Below are positions 10,966-18,407 of a DNA stretch of 64,000 nt, one piece after another; position 1 is the first letter of the stretch, and the number at the start of each line of letters is the position of its first letter. Below the pieces are notes generated by a model. That model did not search any database. It saw only the letters and a program-made list of their open reading frames with translations, and had not been told where the DNA came from. Origin of the DNA: Sulfuricurvum sp. (GTDB lineage: Bacteria; Campylobacterota; Campylobacteria; Campylobacterales; Sulfurimonadaceae). A program made the translations under genes and the position numbers. The DNA is taken from positions 17,338 through 81,337 of the forward strand of contig JAUYUB010000011.1 of the NCBI GenBank assembly GCA_030692765.1, in the 5' to 3' direction.

Positions 10966-10971
10966 ATTATA
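10966..10971 (-). promoter_or_regulatory. Candidate -10 element of the chemoreceptor gene
   Basis: On the minus strand this reads TATAAT, 42 nt upstream of the start codon. No clear -35 is seen at 17-18 nt, which is common in Campylobacterota. It is embedded in the inverted repeat, so a repressor bound there could block transcription. Confidence 0.4.
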
Positions 10972-11029
10972 ATCATACTTTTGTAAAAATCCAGTAAAAC
11001 TTTCTTAACCTTGAGTAAGGGTAGTTGGA

Positions 11030-11035
11030 TACAAT
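11030..11035 (+). promoter_or_regulatory. Candidate -10 element of the ovoA-like operon
   Basis: TACAAT preceded by GGA, 33 nt upstream of the GTG start at 11069. A -35 match is poor (TTAACC 19 nt upstream), so this rests on the -10 alone. Confidence 0.35.
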
Positions 11036-11068
11036 TGTCTCCTAAATATGGTTGTGAGGAATTTTTAA

Positions 11069-12415
11069 GTGAATATGAGACAGATGCAATCGATCGAATT
11101 AGATGGGTTGAGTGTAGACGATAAGCGCAGTGAAATACGTCGTTATTTTCATCAAGGCTTTGATCTTTTTGAATCGCTGTTTGAGCTTTTTAAATCGGAT
11201 ACTGTTTTTTATGAACAGCCGGAACCGACACGTCATCCGATGATTTTTTATTTTGGGCATACGGCTGTTTTCTATATTAATAAACTTGTTTTATTCGGAG
11301 TATTAAGCGAAGGAATTGATCCCCGTTTTGAAGCGCTTTTCGCAGTGGGTGTGGATGAGATGGTCTGGGATAATATGAACGAGCGTTTCGAGGGGTTTGG
11401 TGTTGATACGGTCCGCCAATACCGTAAAGCGGTTCGCTCTTGCGTGGATGAGCTTATAACTCAACTGCCGCTTACTCTCTCCATCACACAGGAAGACTCT
11501 TTTTGGGCGATACTCATGGGGTGTGAACATGAGCGTATACATATTGAAACTTCCAGCGTTTTACATCGTCAGCTGCCTCTTGAATTGGTTAAAAACCATG
11601 CTGATTTCCCATTGTGCCCATTAAGCGGTGAGGGGCTTGAAAACTCGATGGTGGCAATTGGAGGCAAAACAGTTACGTTGGGTAAAGGCATGAAAGACCA
11701 TGGACTCTACGGATGGGATAACGAGTATGGAACCGCTACGTATGAAGTAGATGATTTTGAAGCATCGCTTTACTTGGTAAGCAACGGAGAATATCTGGAT
11801 TTTGTCAATGCAAACGGGTATAAAATACAACGCTGGTGGGACGAAGAGGGGATAAAATACTTATCGATTCGCAACACTGTATGCCCGCCATTTTGGATAC
11901 CTAAAGAAGATGGTAGTTTCGCCTATCGTTCTCTAGCGCAGGAGATAGCCATGCCTTACGATTGGCCCGTAGAGGTGAATGCTCTCGAAGCACAGGCTTT
12001 TTGTCGATGGAAAAGTGCTCAAGACGGGGTAAGTTACCGTCTTCCGACAGAAGCCGAATACGGCGTTCTTTTGGATGAGTGCGGTATCGTGAGTGATATT
12101 TTTGATGATACTACGGCAAATCTTAATCTTGCCCATTTTGCTTCATCGGTTCCCATCAATACGTTTTTTCACGGTAAAGTATACGATGCGGTAGGCAATG
12201 TTTGGCAATGGACCAGTACTCCTATGGATGGGTTTGAAGGATTCGCACCACATCCATTGTACGATGATTTCTCAACGCCTACTTTTGATACAAAACATAA
12301 TATTCTCAAGGGAGGATCTTGGATCTCAACGGGAAATGAGATAGTGAGGGCTTCACGCTATGCGTTTAGACGCCATTTTATCCAGCATGCCGGATTTCGT
12401 TATGTGGCCGATTGA
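11069..12415 (+). CDS. ovoA: Stand-alone 5-histidylcysteine sulfoxide synthase (OvoA N-terminal type)
   Basis: Non-haem iron enzyme predicted to couple cysteine to the imidazole of histidine with O2, the first step of ovothiol-type thiohistidine synthesis. The N-terminal DinB-like domain holds the iron ligands: His64 in FYFGHTAVFYINK, and His154/His158 in HERIHIE. HPMIFYFGHTAVF and FAVGVDEMVWDNMN are OvoA-type rather than EgtB-type. The C-terminal FGE-sulfatase-like domain (about 190-446) ends VGNVWQWTST and LKGGSWIS. The protein stops at 448 aa; the C-terminal methyltransferase domain that completes typical OvoA of about 700 aa is absent. The GTG start has GAGGA 8 nt upstream; an ATG at 11075 is an alternative. 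The stop overlaps the next gene. Confidence 0.9.
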   Translation: MNMRQMQSIELDGLSVDDKRSEIRRYFHQGFDLFESLFELFKSDTVFYEQPEPTRHPMIFYFGHTAVFYINKLVLFGVLSEGIDPRFEALFAVGVDEMVWDNMNERFEGFGVDTVRQYRKAVRSCVDELITQLPLTLSITQEDSFWAILMGCEHERIHIETSSVLHRQLPLELVKNHADFPLCPLSGEGLENSMVAIGGKTVTLGKGMKDHGLYGWDNEYGTATYEVDDFEASLYLVSNGEYLDFVNANGYKIQRWWDEEGIKYLSIRNTVCPPFWIPKEDGSFAYRSLAQEIAMPYDWPVEVNALEAQAFCRWKSAQDGVSYRLPTEAEYGVLLDECGIVSDIFDDTTANLNLAHFASSVPINTFFHGKVYDAVGNVWQWTSTPMDGFEGFAPHPLYDDFSTPTFDTKHNILKGGSWISTGNEIVRASRYAFRRHFIQHAGFRYVAD

Positions 12416-13590
12416 TGGGTGACTTTGATTTTATAGACAGATCGGTAAGCAATGCTGAAAAGCACACCCTTAAAGAAAAACTTTTTGGCACACAAGAAGT
12501 GCTTCCGATGTGGGTCGCGGATATGGATATCGCCACACCTTCGTGTGTTTTAGAGGCAGTACGTCATCGACTGGAACATCCGATTATCGGGTATGAGATT
12601 ATGAGCAAGACTGCGTATGAAGCGCAGTGTGATTGGGTAGAACGTCATCATGGATGGAAAATAAGTACAGAGTGGTTAAGCTATTCTCCTTCCGTTGTAG
12701 CATCGATTGGGTGTGCTATTCGAGCGTTTAGCGATGAGGGGGATGAAATTATCGTACAAAGTCCTGTCTATCCGCCATTTTATGACATGGTCCGCAGCAA
12801 TAATCGCAAATTGCTACTTAATGCGCTTATGCAAGATGCTCAGGGAGAATATCGCTTCGATTTGGAAGATTTAAAGGCCAAAATCACCCCTAAAACAAAA
12901 CTCTTATTACTGTGCTCTCCGCATAATCCTGTAGGACGCGTTTGGCGAAGAGAAGAATTGATCGCACTTGGAGAGCTGTGTGTTCAAAACGGTATTGTCA
13001 TCATTAGCGATGAGGTACATTGTGATATTGTTTTTAGTGAAAGTACCCATATCCCATTGGCGTCGCTATCACCAATATTGAGTGAGAATACGGTGACGTT
13101 GATGGGTCCAGGTAAAACGTTTAATATGGCCGGATTTTCGATCTCTACGGTGGTTATTGCATCGTCGCAATTGCGTGAGCGCTACCGCAAAGAGCAGCAT
13201 AAAGTTCATTATGGAGATGGTGCCGTATTGTCGCATGTGGCTTTTGAGGCAGCATATAGCCAAGGGGATGTATGGTATCAAAATTTAATGAATCATTTGA
13301 GTACCAATAGAGCGATGATTGAACAATGGTGTATTGCCCATCCTGTCATCGGATTTCGAAAGCCTCAAGGTACGTATTTGGCATGGTTGGATTGTCGTGC
13401 CTTGAAGATGGGTGACCGAGAGTTACGGGACTTTTTTGTCAAAGAGGCAGGCTTGGGTCTGAGTGCCGGTCTTAGTTTCGGAAAAGAGGGATCGGGATAC
13501 ATGCGTCTGAATTTTGCAGTTGCACGCGAAGTATTACAGCAGGCATTACGGCAACTTTCTGAGGCTCTAGTGAGAAACGGTTATGGATGA
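12415..13590 (+). CDS. MalY/PatB-family PLP-dependent C-S lyase (candidate OvoB)
   Basis: Fold-type I aminotransferase-like beta-lyase of the MalY/PatB family, normally cleaving cystathionine or cysteine conjugates to thiol, pyruvate and ammonia. It opens MWVADMDIATP, has HNPVGRVW near residue 175, and the PLP lysine in GPGKTFNMAG (about Lys234). The ATG at 12415 shares its A with the preceding TGA stop (TGATG); a TTG at 12412 is also open, but the ATG is preferred. Because it follows the sulfoxide synthase directly, I infer that it cleaves 5-histidylcysteine sulfoxide to 5-thiohistidine, the OvoB role. A general cystathionine beta-lyase role cannot be excluded. Confidence 0.88.
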   Translation: MGDFDFIDRSVSNAEKHTLKEKLFGTQEVLPMWVADMDIATPSCVLEAVRHRLEHPIIGYEIMSKTAYEAQCDWVERHHGWKISTEWLSYSPSVVASIGCAIRAFSDEGDEIIVQSPVYPPFYDMVRSNNRKLLLNALMQDAQGEYRFDLEDLKAKITPKTKLLLLCSPHNPVGRVWRREELIALGELCVQNGIVIISDEVHCDIVFSESTHIPLASLSPILSENTVTLMGPGKTFNMAGFSISTVVIASSQLRERYRKEQHKVHYGDGAVLSHVAFEAAYSQGDVWYQNLMNHLSTNRAMIEQWCIAHPVIGFRKPQGTYLAWLDCRALKMGDRELRDFFVKEAGLGLSAGLSFGKEGSGYMRLNFAVAREVLQQALRQLSEALVRNGYG

Positions 13591-13993
13591 AAAGATAAGG
13601 AAATTTATTTCCAAGCATCATCTGCTCTCTTTGGCAACATTTGGAGAGTCGTTGTGGTGCTGTTCGGCCTTTTATGCTTTTGATATAGATACAGCTACTT
13701 TTATTATCGCATCGGATGAACAAACCCATCATATTCAAAATATTAAAAAGAACCTGCGTGTAGCGGGTACTGTTTCGCAAGAGACAAAGGTGGTTGGAAA
13801 GATACAGGGGATACAGTTTACGGGAGAGATAAGGCGTGTCACGGATGAGAAAGAGCATGCGCTATATCTGGATAGATTCCCGTATGCAAGGGCGATGAAT
13901 CCGACATTGTGGAAGATTGAACTTGAGACGATCAAAATGACCGATAATACGTTGGGCTTTGGAAAAAAACTTATTTGGAATCGGGAAATTTAG
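13583..13993 (+). CDS. UPF0306 / YhbP-like FMN-binding split-barrel protein
   Basis: Small protein of 136 aa close to Escherichia coli YhbP (UPF0306), which has the pyridoxamine-5'-phosphate-oxidase-like split barrel. Matching segments are LWCCSAFYAFD near residue 24, VAGTV and IQGIQFTGEIRRV in the middle, and the diagnostic ending TDNTLGFGKKLIW. The substrate is unknown; flavin binding is inferred from the fold. It overlaps the lyase gene by 8 nt, so it is probably translated from the same message. A flavin- or PLP-related helper for the lyase is possible but not shown. Confidence 0.85.
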   Translation: MDEKIRKFISKHHLLSLATFGESLWCCSAFYAFDIDTATFIIASDEQTHHIQNIKKNLRVAGTVSQETKVVGKIQGIQFTGEIRRVTDEKEHALYLDRFPYARAMNPTLWKIELETIKMTDNTLGFGKKLIWNREI

Positions 13994-14189
13994 AGGTAAA
14001 AAAACTGCACGGTTTTCCGCTGGAGCTCAATACGACTTGAGAGGGGAGAAATTTACTTTTAAACCCGTACGCCTTGCACCCATGGGGCTGATGGGCTTCC
14101 CATGTGACAAAATAATAGCTACACCGATGACAATTGATTTTTTGCATAGGGAATTTTACCTATAATTTCATACTTTGAAAAGGATATTT
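13994..14189. other. Intergenic stretch without a confident gene
   Basis: About 195 bases between the yhbP-like gene and dUTPase. It contains a 6-bp inverted repeat CATGGG...CCCATG (14081-14104, 12-nt loop) and a candidate -10 for the next gene at 14161. A short open frame that begins inside the upstream gene reads through it, but has no ribosome-binding site or family resemblance, so I do not call it. Confidence 0.5.
14161..14166 (+). promoter_or_regulatory. Candidate -10 element of dut
   Basis: TATAAT 24 nt upstream of the ATG at 14190. A TTGATT at 14134-14139 is too far (21 nt) to be a good -35. Confidence 0.35.
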
Positions 14190-14876
14190 ATGAATAAATT
14201 ACTTTGTATGTTTGAACTTCAGCAGCAGCTCAATGATTCTACCAATGGAAAAGGGTGGGAAAACGGAATAACCAAAAACGGTAAAAAGATCAATTGGCGC
14301 CGCTGTATTACGATGGAATCTGCCGAAATGATCGACTCTTTCGGGTGGAAACATTGGAAGAGCATTGCGTCAGAGACCGATTATGCAAACCTGCAAATCG
14401 AAATTGTCGATGTGTGGCATTTTGTGATGAGTCTGGTATTGGAATTTGCGCACAAAACAGGATCGGAAAGTATTTCTGAACTGGTTGAGAGAATCGCACA
14501 AACTCCCGAGTATCAAAAAATTAATAATGATACAGATTTGAATTTTGGTAATGATGAGCTTTTGATGTTCCGCATCGAAAATGTGATGCGACTTTCTTTG
14601 ATTCCTGTCTCTCCCGAAATGATCGGGGCTTTGATCGAAGAATTTTTTGAGCTTACACATTTGGGCGCCTTGAATGCAACACAGCTTTACCGTCTGTATG
14701 TTGGCAAAAATATCCTTAATCAATTCCGGCAAGATCACGGGTATAAGGAGGGAAGCTATATCAAAGTATGGAATGGGGAAGAGGACAATGTGGTTATGAA
14801 GCGTGCATGGGACAAAAACCCTGATATGACGCCGACACAATTGTATGACGCGCTAAAATCTGCTTATCCTGCGTAA
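14190..14876 (+). CDS. dut: Dimeric (all-alpha) dUTP pyrophosphatase
   Basis: Hydrolyses dUTP (and in this family dUDP) to dUMP, limiting uracil in DNA and feeding dTMP synthesis. It belongs to the all-alpha MazG-like dimeric dUTPase family found in Campylobacter, not the trimeric beta family. Metal-binding helices are visible: MESAEMIDSFGWKHWK near residue 46 and EIVDVWHFVM near 70. The length of 228 aa is normal. The ATG at 14190 has AAAAGGAT five to six bases upstream; an in-frame TTG at 14175 is less likely. It is convergent with lpxL. Confidence 0.93.
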   Translation: MNKLLCMFELQQQLNDSTNGKGWENGITKNGKKINWRRCITMESAEMIDSFGWKHWKSIASETDYANLQIEIVDVWHFVMSLVLEFAHKTGSESISELVERIAQTPEYQKINNDTDLNFGNDELLMFRIENVMRLSLIPVSPEMIGALIEEFFELTHLGALNATQLYRLYVGKNILNQFRQDHGYKEGSYIKVWNGEEDNVVMKRAWDKNPDMTPTQLYDALKSAYPA

Positions 14877-14891
14877 AACATTATTTTAAAC

Positions 14892-14915
14892 GCCAAAGGA
14901 ATTCATCCCTTTGGC
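14892..14915. terminator. Hairpin between convergent dut and lpxL
   Basis: Perfect 8-bp stem GCCAAAGG/CCTTTGGC with an 8-nt loop, in the 70-bp gap after dut. On the minus strand it is followed by GTTTAAAATAATG, on the plus strand by no T run, so it may serve lpxL (-) more than dut. A second small hairpin TGCCC/GGGCA lies at 14943-14956 across the lpxL stop. Confidence 0.4.
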
Positions 14916-14946
14916 TACGTTAGCCACTGGGGCACTAAAGCTTGCC

Positions 14947-15831
14947 CTATCGGGCAGAGTATATTTCTTGATATTCGCTTTTCCACCGTTTGTGGCACCA
15001 AAACCAGAATTTTGGGTTGTCACGGATGACTTTTTCGAGATCATCAACCTGACGCTGTGTCGCGTCAATAATCGCCTGCTCATCATCCCCTTTTACTTCA
15101 ATAGGTTCTTCGAATCGTATCGTATAATTTTCTTCATCATCTGTATCAATATAAAGAGCAATAATGGGCGCATTATACTTACGAGAAAGTTGTGCTGCCG
15201 CAGAAGTATGATACGTAGGGTGATTGAAAAAATCAGCTTTTATACCTGATTTGGCATTGCTGGACTGATCGATCAAGAGAGATACGCATTGGTTGTTTTT
15301 TAAAGCACGTGCCAGATGTTTGATCGCTCCATTTTTTTCCACAAGATTGAGACGATGACGAGTTCTGGCCTCAAGTAAATAGGGATTGAACGCATCATTG
15401 TCCAGCCCTTTATAAATAGAGGTAATCGGAGTAATGAGTGCTGCCAGAGAAGCCGCACCGATTTCCCAATTCCCATGATGGGCAGATATAAAGATAATCG
15501 GACGGTTTTGACTCAGATATAAATCTACCATCTCTCTGTTTTCAAATGTAACGTGTTTTGCCAACTCTTCAGCACGGTTTCGTCTGTTCTCCATTACTTG
15601 CAGTAAATTGAGCGCTAGATTTTGGTAGCAATAGTGTTCTATCTCTTTTTTTTCTGCGTGATTCAAAGTGTCTTGAAAAGCAAAATTAATATTGGCCTGG
15701 ATAATACGGTTGCGTTTATGAGCCAACAAATGAGCAATTGAAGCAAGAGTGAAAAAGAGCTTTTTCCTCCAACTGTGTGGTAACAGCATGACGAGCCAAT
15801 CAAAAAGTAAAAAGAAGTAAAAACCTATCAT
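14947..15831 (-). CDS. lpxL: Lipid A late acyltransferase (LpxL/HtrB family)
   Basis: Inner-membrane enzyme adding a secondary acyl chain to Kdo-lipid A. It has an N-terminal hydrophobic segment (about residues 3-18), the catalytic HX4E motif as HHGNWE near residue 118, and the downstream family pattern (SLLIDQSSNAKSGI, then FFNHPTYHTSAAAQLSRKY). The length of 294 aa is normal. The start overlaps waaC by 4 nt, and the waaC-htrB pair is also found in Campylobacter jejuni. The acyl chain used cannot be told from sequence. Confidence 0.92.
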   Translation of the reverse strand: MIGFYFFLLFDWLVMLLPHSWRKKLFFTLASIAHLLAHKRNRIIQANINFAFQDTLNHAEKKEIEHYCYQNLALNLLQVMENRRNRAEELAKHVTFENREMVDLYLSQNRPIIFISAHHGNWEIGAASLAALITPITSIYKGLDNDAFNPYLLEARTRHRLNLVEKNGAIKHLARALKNNQCVSLLIDQSSNAKSGIKADFFNHPTYHTSAAAQLSRKYNAPIIALYIDTDDEENYTIRFEEPIEVKGDDEQAIIDATQRQVDDLEKVIRDNPKFWFWCHKRWKSEYQEIYSAR

Positions 15832-16811
15832 AAAAGTTCAATCGCTTTGTCGGCAATGTGCTGAGGCTCTATTCGCTTTATCGAAAAATCATTGCGATTG
15901 ATATGATAAATATCGACTGTGGAGGGTGATTTGATTGAAATATTGACAGATGTCAGATAGATCATCCTCTCGTTTGTCGGTCCAAACAAGGTTATAGAGG
16001 GGCGGTTCATCGCCCATGCCATATGGGTAGGTCCTGTGTCATTGCCTATGGTAAGTGGACAGCCGGCAATAAAATTTACGAGCCGAGGAAGGGACATCTT
16101 ATCTGCGATAACGGCATTATTGGAGTGTTGTACTATCCATAGGGCATCTTGATACTCGGACTGGCTTCCCCAAATAAGATGACAAGGATGGGGAAGTAAA
16201 TCACACAGAGTTGCAAAGTGTTCTTTGGGATAGCATTTACTGGGCCATGATGCACCGATGACAAGCGCAATTTTTTTCTCGTTATCGGTGGATAGAGTGT
16301 ACGCAAACACAGGAAGCTTTTGTTCTATCAATGCATCCGAATAGGGGATATCTAGCGCTTGAGTAATTACCATCACGTTTCGTTTGATAACATTTAAATC
16401 ATAGGGGATGGCAGAAGTGGTCTTGTAAAACCATGAGGCAACTCCTTCTCGCGCACTGTTACGATCAAAACCATGCACAGGTCCGCGTAAAAATACGGTT
16501 ACCATGGCCGATTTTAAAAGCCCTTGCGCGTCAATAATATGGTCGTAAGATTTACGAGAACGTAATGAGCGGATTGTGGTACGTAGTAGTGACAGGTTCT
16601 TCTGCTTTTTGATTCTTTTGAGAGGGATAGGGATAACTTCATTGAGTAGTGGATGCCCGATTAAAATAGGGGAGAAGGCCTCTTCAACAAACCAATCGAT
16701 AATGGCATCGGGATAATGGTTGTGAATAATTTGCAATACTACTGCGGTATTTACGATGTCCCCAAGCGCACTAAGCCGGACAATAGCAATACGCAAAGAG
16801 GCTCTATTCAT
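15828..16811 (-). CDS. waaC: Lipopolysaccharide heptosyltransferase I
   Basis: GT9-family glycosyltransferase adding the first heptose to Kdo in the LPS inner core, acting on the cytoplasmic face of the inner membrane. Recognised by the N-terminal IVRLSALGDIVNTAVVLQ, the internal DAQGLLKSAMV near residue 97, and the C-terminal nucleotide-sugar region with IGNDTGPTHMAWAMNRPSITLFGPTN (about 250-275, quoted in parts as NDTGPTHMA and LFGPTN). The length of 327 aa is normal. It is followed by lpxL with a 4-nt overlap, so core and lipid A acylation genes are coupled. Confidence 0.94.
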   Translation of the reverse strand: MNRASLRIAIVRLSALGDIVNTAVVLQIIHNHYPDAIIDWFVEEAFSPILIGHPLLNEVIPIPLKRIKKQKNLSLLRTTIRSLRSRKSYDHIIDAQGLLKSAMVTVFLRGPVHGFDRNSAREGVASWFYKTTSAIPYDLNVIKRNVMVITQALDIPYSDALIEQKLPVFAYTLSTDNEKKIALVIGASWPSKCYPKEHFATLCDLLPHPCHLIWGSQSEYQDALWIVQHSNNAVIADKMSLPRLVNFIAGCPLTIGNDTGPTHMAWAMNRPSITLFGPTNERMIYLTSVNISIKSPSTVDIYHINRNDFSIKRIEPQHIADKAIELL

Positions 16812-16878
16812 AAGCGCAATTATAGCGTAAACAAGCTACAATTTTTTAATTTTAGACATATGAACAAGGTTGGAAGCG

Positions 16879-17787
16879 ATGGTTATTCAAGAAATACAGC
16901 AATATTCTGAAATTCGCCCAAAAGCAAGGGCTTACTTTTGTTATCTCTTTCATAAAAATCTCCCCAACCATCTTCCGTCAGTTTCCGTTGAGTCGATTAT
17001 GGCACGTATGCTCAAGATTAGAGGCGATTTAGAGGGTATTGACGCGATGTATCTGCTTGATGCCAAAGGCAATCAGATAGGCGCCACGTATGTAAAAGAC
17101 GGCAAGAGAATAGAAGATGACGGCAAGAGCCGTTCTACTCGTGCTTATTATTACCGTGCGATGCATGAACAGCGATGTACGATTACGGACCCTTATCCTT
17201 CGCTGATTAACGATGATTTGACCGTAACGGCGTCACAGCCTATTTTTGATGAGCACGGCGAGATCATCTATGTAGCTTGTATGGATATGCCATTAAATGA
17301 AGTTTTGAAAATTGCGCATCCGATGGCATTGGAATCATCAGCCGGGCGCTTTTTCAGATTGGGATATGCAGGATTTACAATAGTCCTTGCCTTCGTTTCA
17401 CTGCTTCTTTTTGTCAAAGGGATTGAAGGATTTTTATCCTACGGATTTGGGCATATCGAGAGTATTGAGATCAAAGATATTTTTGAATCGACGATTTTGC
17501 TCACTCTCTCTCTTGCTATCTTTGACTTGGTAAAGACTCTTTTTGAAGAAGAGGTCCTTGGGCGGCTTAAAAATGATCAAACTTCCAGTATTCATAAAAC
17601 AATGGTCCGTTTTTTAGGCTCTATTATTATTGCACTTTCTATTGAAGCCTTGATGTTGGTCTTTAAGTTTGCAATGACGGAACCTGCCATGTTGGTCAAT
17701 GCTATTTATATTATAGGAGGAGTAGCGATGCTGTTAGTTGGGCTTGCCGTCTACATTCGATTTACCAATTTGGGAGAACGTCATTGA
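16879..17787 (+). CDS. PDC/Cache-domain protein with C-terminal membrane helices
   Basis: The N-terminal half (about residues 1-145) resembles a PDC/Cache small-molecule sensor (YLLDAKGNQIGATY, then RAYYYRAMHEQRCTITDPYPS, then VTASQPIFDEHGEIIYVACMD, each in short form). Four hydrophobic segments follow at about 160-185, 205-225, 250-270 and 275-298. No membrane helix or signal peptide precedes the Cache domain, which is unusual because these domains normally lie outside the membrane. There is no kinase, HAMP or methyl-accepting output. The ATG at 16879 is chosen with AAGG nine bases upstream; an in-frame TTG lies at 16870. It overlaps hisH by 4 nt. Function unknown. Confidence 0.8.
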   Translation: MVIQEIQQYSEIRPKARAYFCYLFHKNLPNHLPSVSVESIMARMLKIRGDLEGIDAMYLLDAKGNQIGATYVKDGKRIEDDGKSRSTRAYYYRAMHEQRCTITDPYPSLINDDLTVTASQPIFDEHGEIIYVACMDMPLNEVLKIAHPMALESSAGRFFRLGYAGFTIVLAFVSLLLFVKGIEGFLSYGFGHIESIEIKDIFESTILLTLSLAIFDLVKTLFEEEVLGRLKNDQTSSIHKTMVRFLGSIIIALSIEALMLVFKFAMTEPAMLVNAIYIIGGVAMLLVGLAVYIRFTNLGERH

Positions 17788-18395
17788 TCGCTATTGTTGA
17801 TTACAATATGGGTAATCTGGCGAGTGTTCGCAATGCATTTAATGTGTTGGGCCAAGAGGTAGCCATTGAATCCAATCCTGATAAGCTAGCACAATACGAT
17901 CGCATTATTCTTCCCGGAGTAGGAGCCTATGGCGATGCGATGGAGCATTTGAAAACCAATGGAATGGACGAAGCCGTTACCCAATACGCTCAAACCGGAA
18001 AGTATGTTTTAGGGATTTGTTTGGGAATGCAGCTGTTGTTTGATTCCAGCGAAGAGTTCGGAATCACGGCAGGGCTTGGTTTGATCCCCGGACGTGTCGT
18101 TGCGTTTGATTCAAGCCGTTTTCATACACCGCTAAAAGTTCCGCATATGGGTTGGAATCGGATGCAAACGCATGGTCATCCTCTTTTTGAAGGCTTGGAT
18201 GAAGGGCATTATCTGTATTTTGTTCACTCTTATCATGCTTTATGCGCACACAAAGAGCACAGTATTGGTGAAACGGTTTATGGATACGAGTTTACAAGTG
18301 CCGTAGCACGGGATAATATCATGGGGATACAGCCGCATCCTGAAAAAAGCCATGAAAATGGACTTCGATTACTTAAAAATTTTATTACGCTGTAA
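17784..18395 (+). CDS. hisH: Imidazole glycerol phosphate synthase glutaminase subunit
   Basis: Class I glutamine amidotransferase that feeds ammonia to HisF in histidine synthesis. The catalytic Cys79 lies in GICLGMQLLFD, and the His/Glu pair in QPHPEKSHENG near the C-terminus. The start is TTG at 17784, giving MIAIVDYNMGNLASVRNAF, the conserved HisH N-terminus; GGGAG lies upstream and the TTGA overlaps the previous stop. The length of 203 aa is normal. hisA follows after 12 nt; hisF is not in the window. Confidence 0.95.
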   Translation: MIAIVDYNMGNLASVRNAFNVLGQEVAIESNPDKLAQYDRIILPGVGAYGDAMEHLKTNGMDEAVTQYAQTGKYVLGICLGMQLLFDSSEEFGITAGLGLIPGRVVAFDSSRFHTPLKVPHMGWNRMQTHGHPLFEGLDEGHYLYFVHSYHALCAHKEHSIGETVYGYEFTSAVARDNIMGIQPHPEKSHENGLRLLKNFITL

Positions 18396-18407
18396 AGGAT
18401 ACAAACG

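Larger units (their letters stand above)
10925..11068. other. Divergent intergenic region with AT-rich inverted repeat
   Basis: Control region between the chemoreceptor (-) and the sulfoxide-synthase operon (+). It holds an inverted repeat TATAAT-CGTC-ATTATA at 10956-10971 and an adjoining TTATAAT at 10967-10973. The TTATAAT half-site resembles half of the PerR box of Bacillus, but spacing between the arms is 4 rather than 1, so this is only suggestive. The repeat overlaps the likely -10 of the chemoreceptor gene. Confidence 0.45.

Noticed and set aside
12412..12415. TTG start three bases before the PatB-like ATG
   Set aside because: The ATG forms the usual TGATG junction, and no benefit is seen from one extra residue.
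13959..14165. 68-aa plus-strand frame across the yhbP-dut gap
   Set aside because: Begins inside the yhbP-like gene, no ribosome-binding site, no recognisable family.
14370..14840. 156-aa minus-strand frame opposite dut
   Set aside because: Fully within the dUTPase gene; no start signals; composition looks like an antisense shadow.
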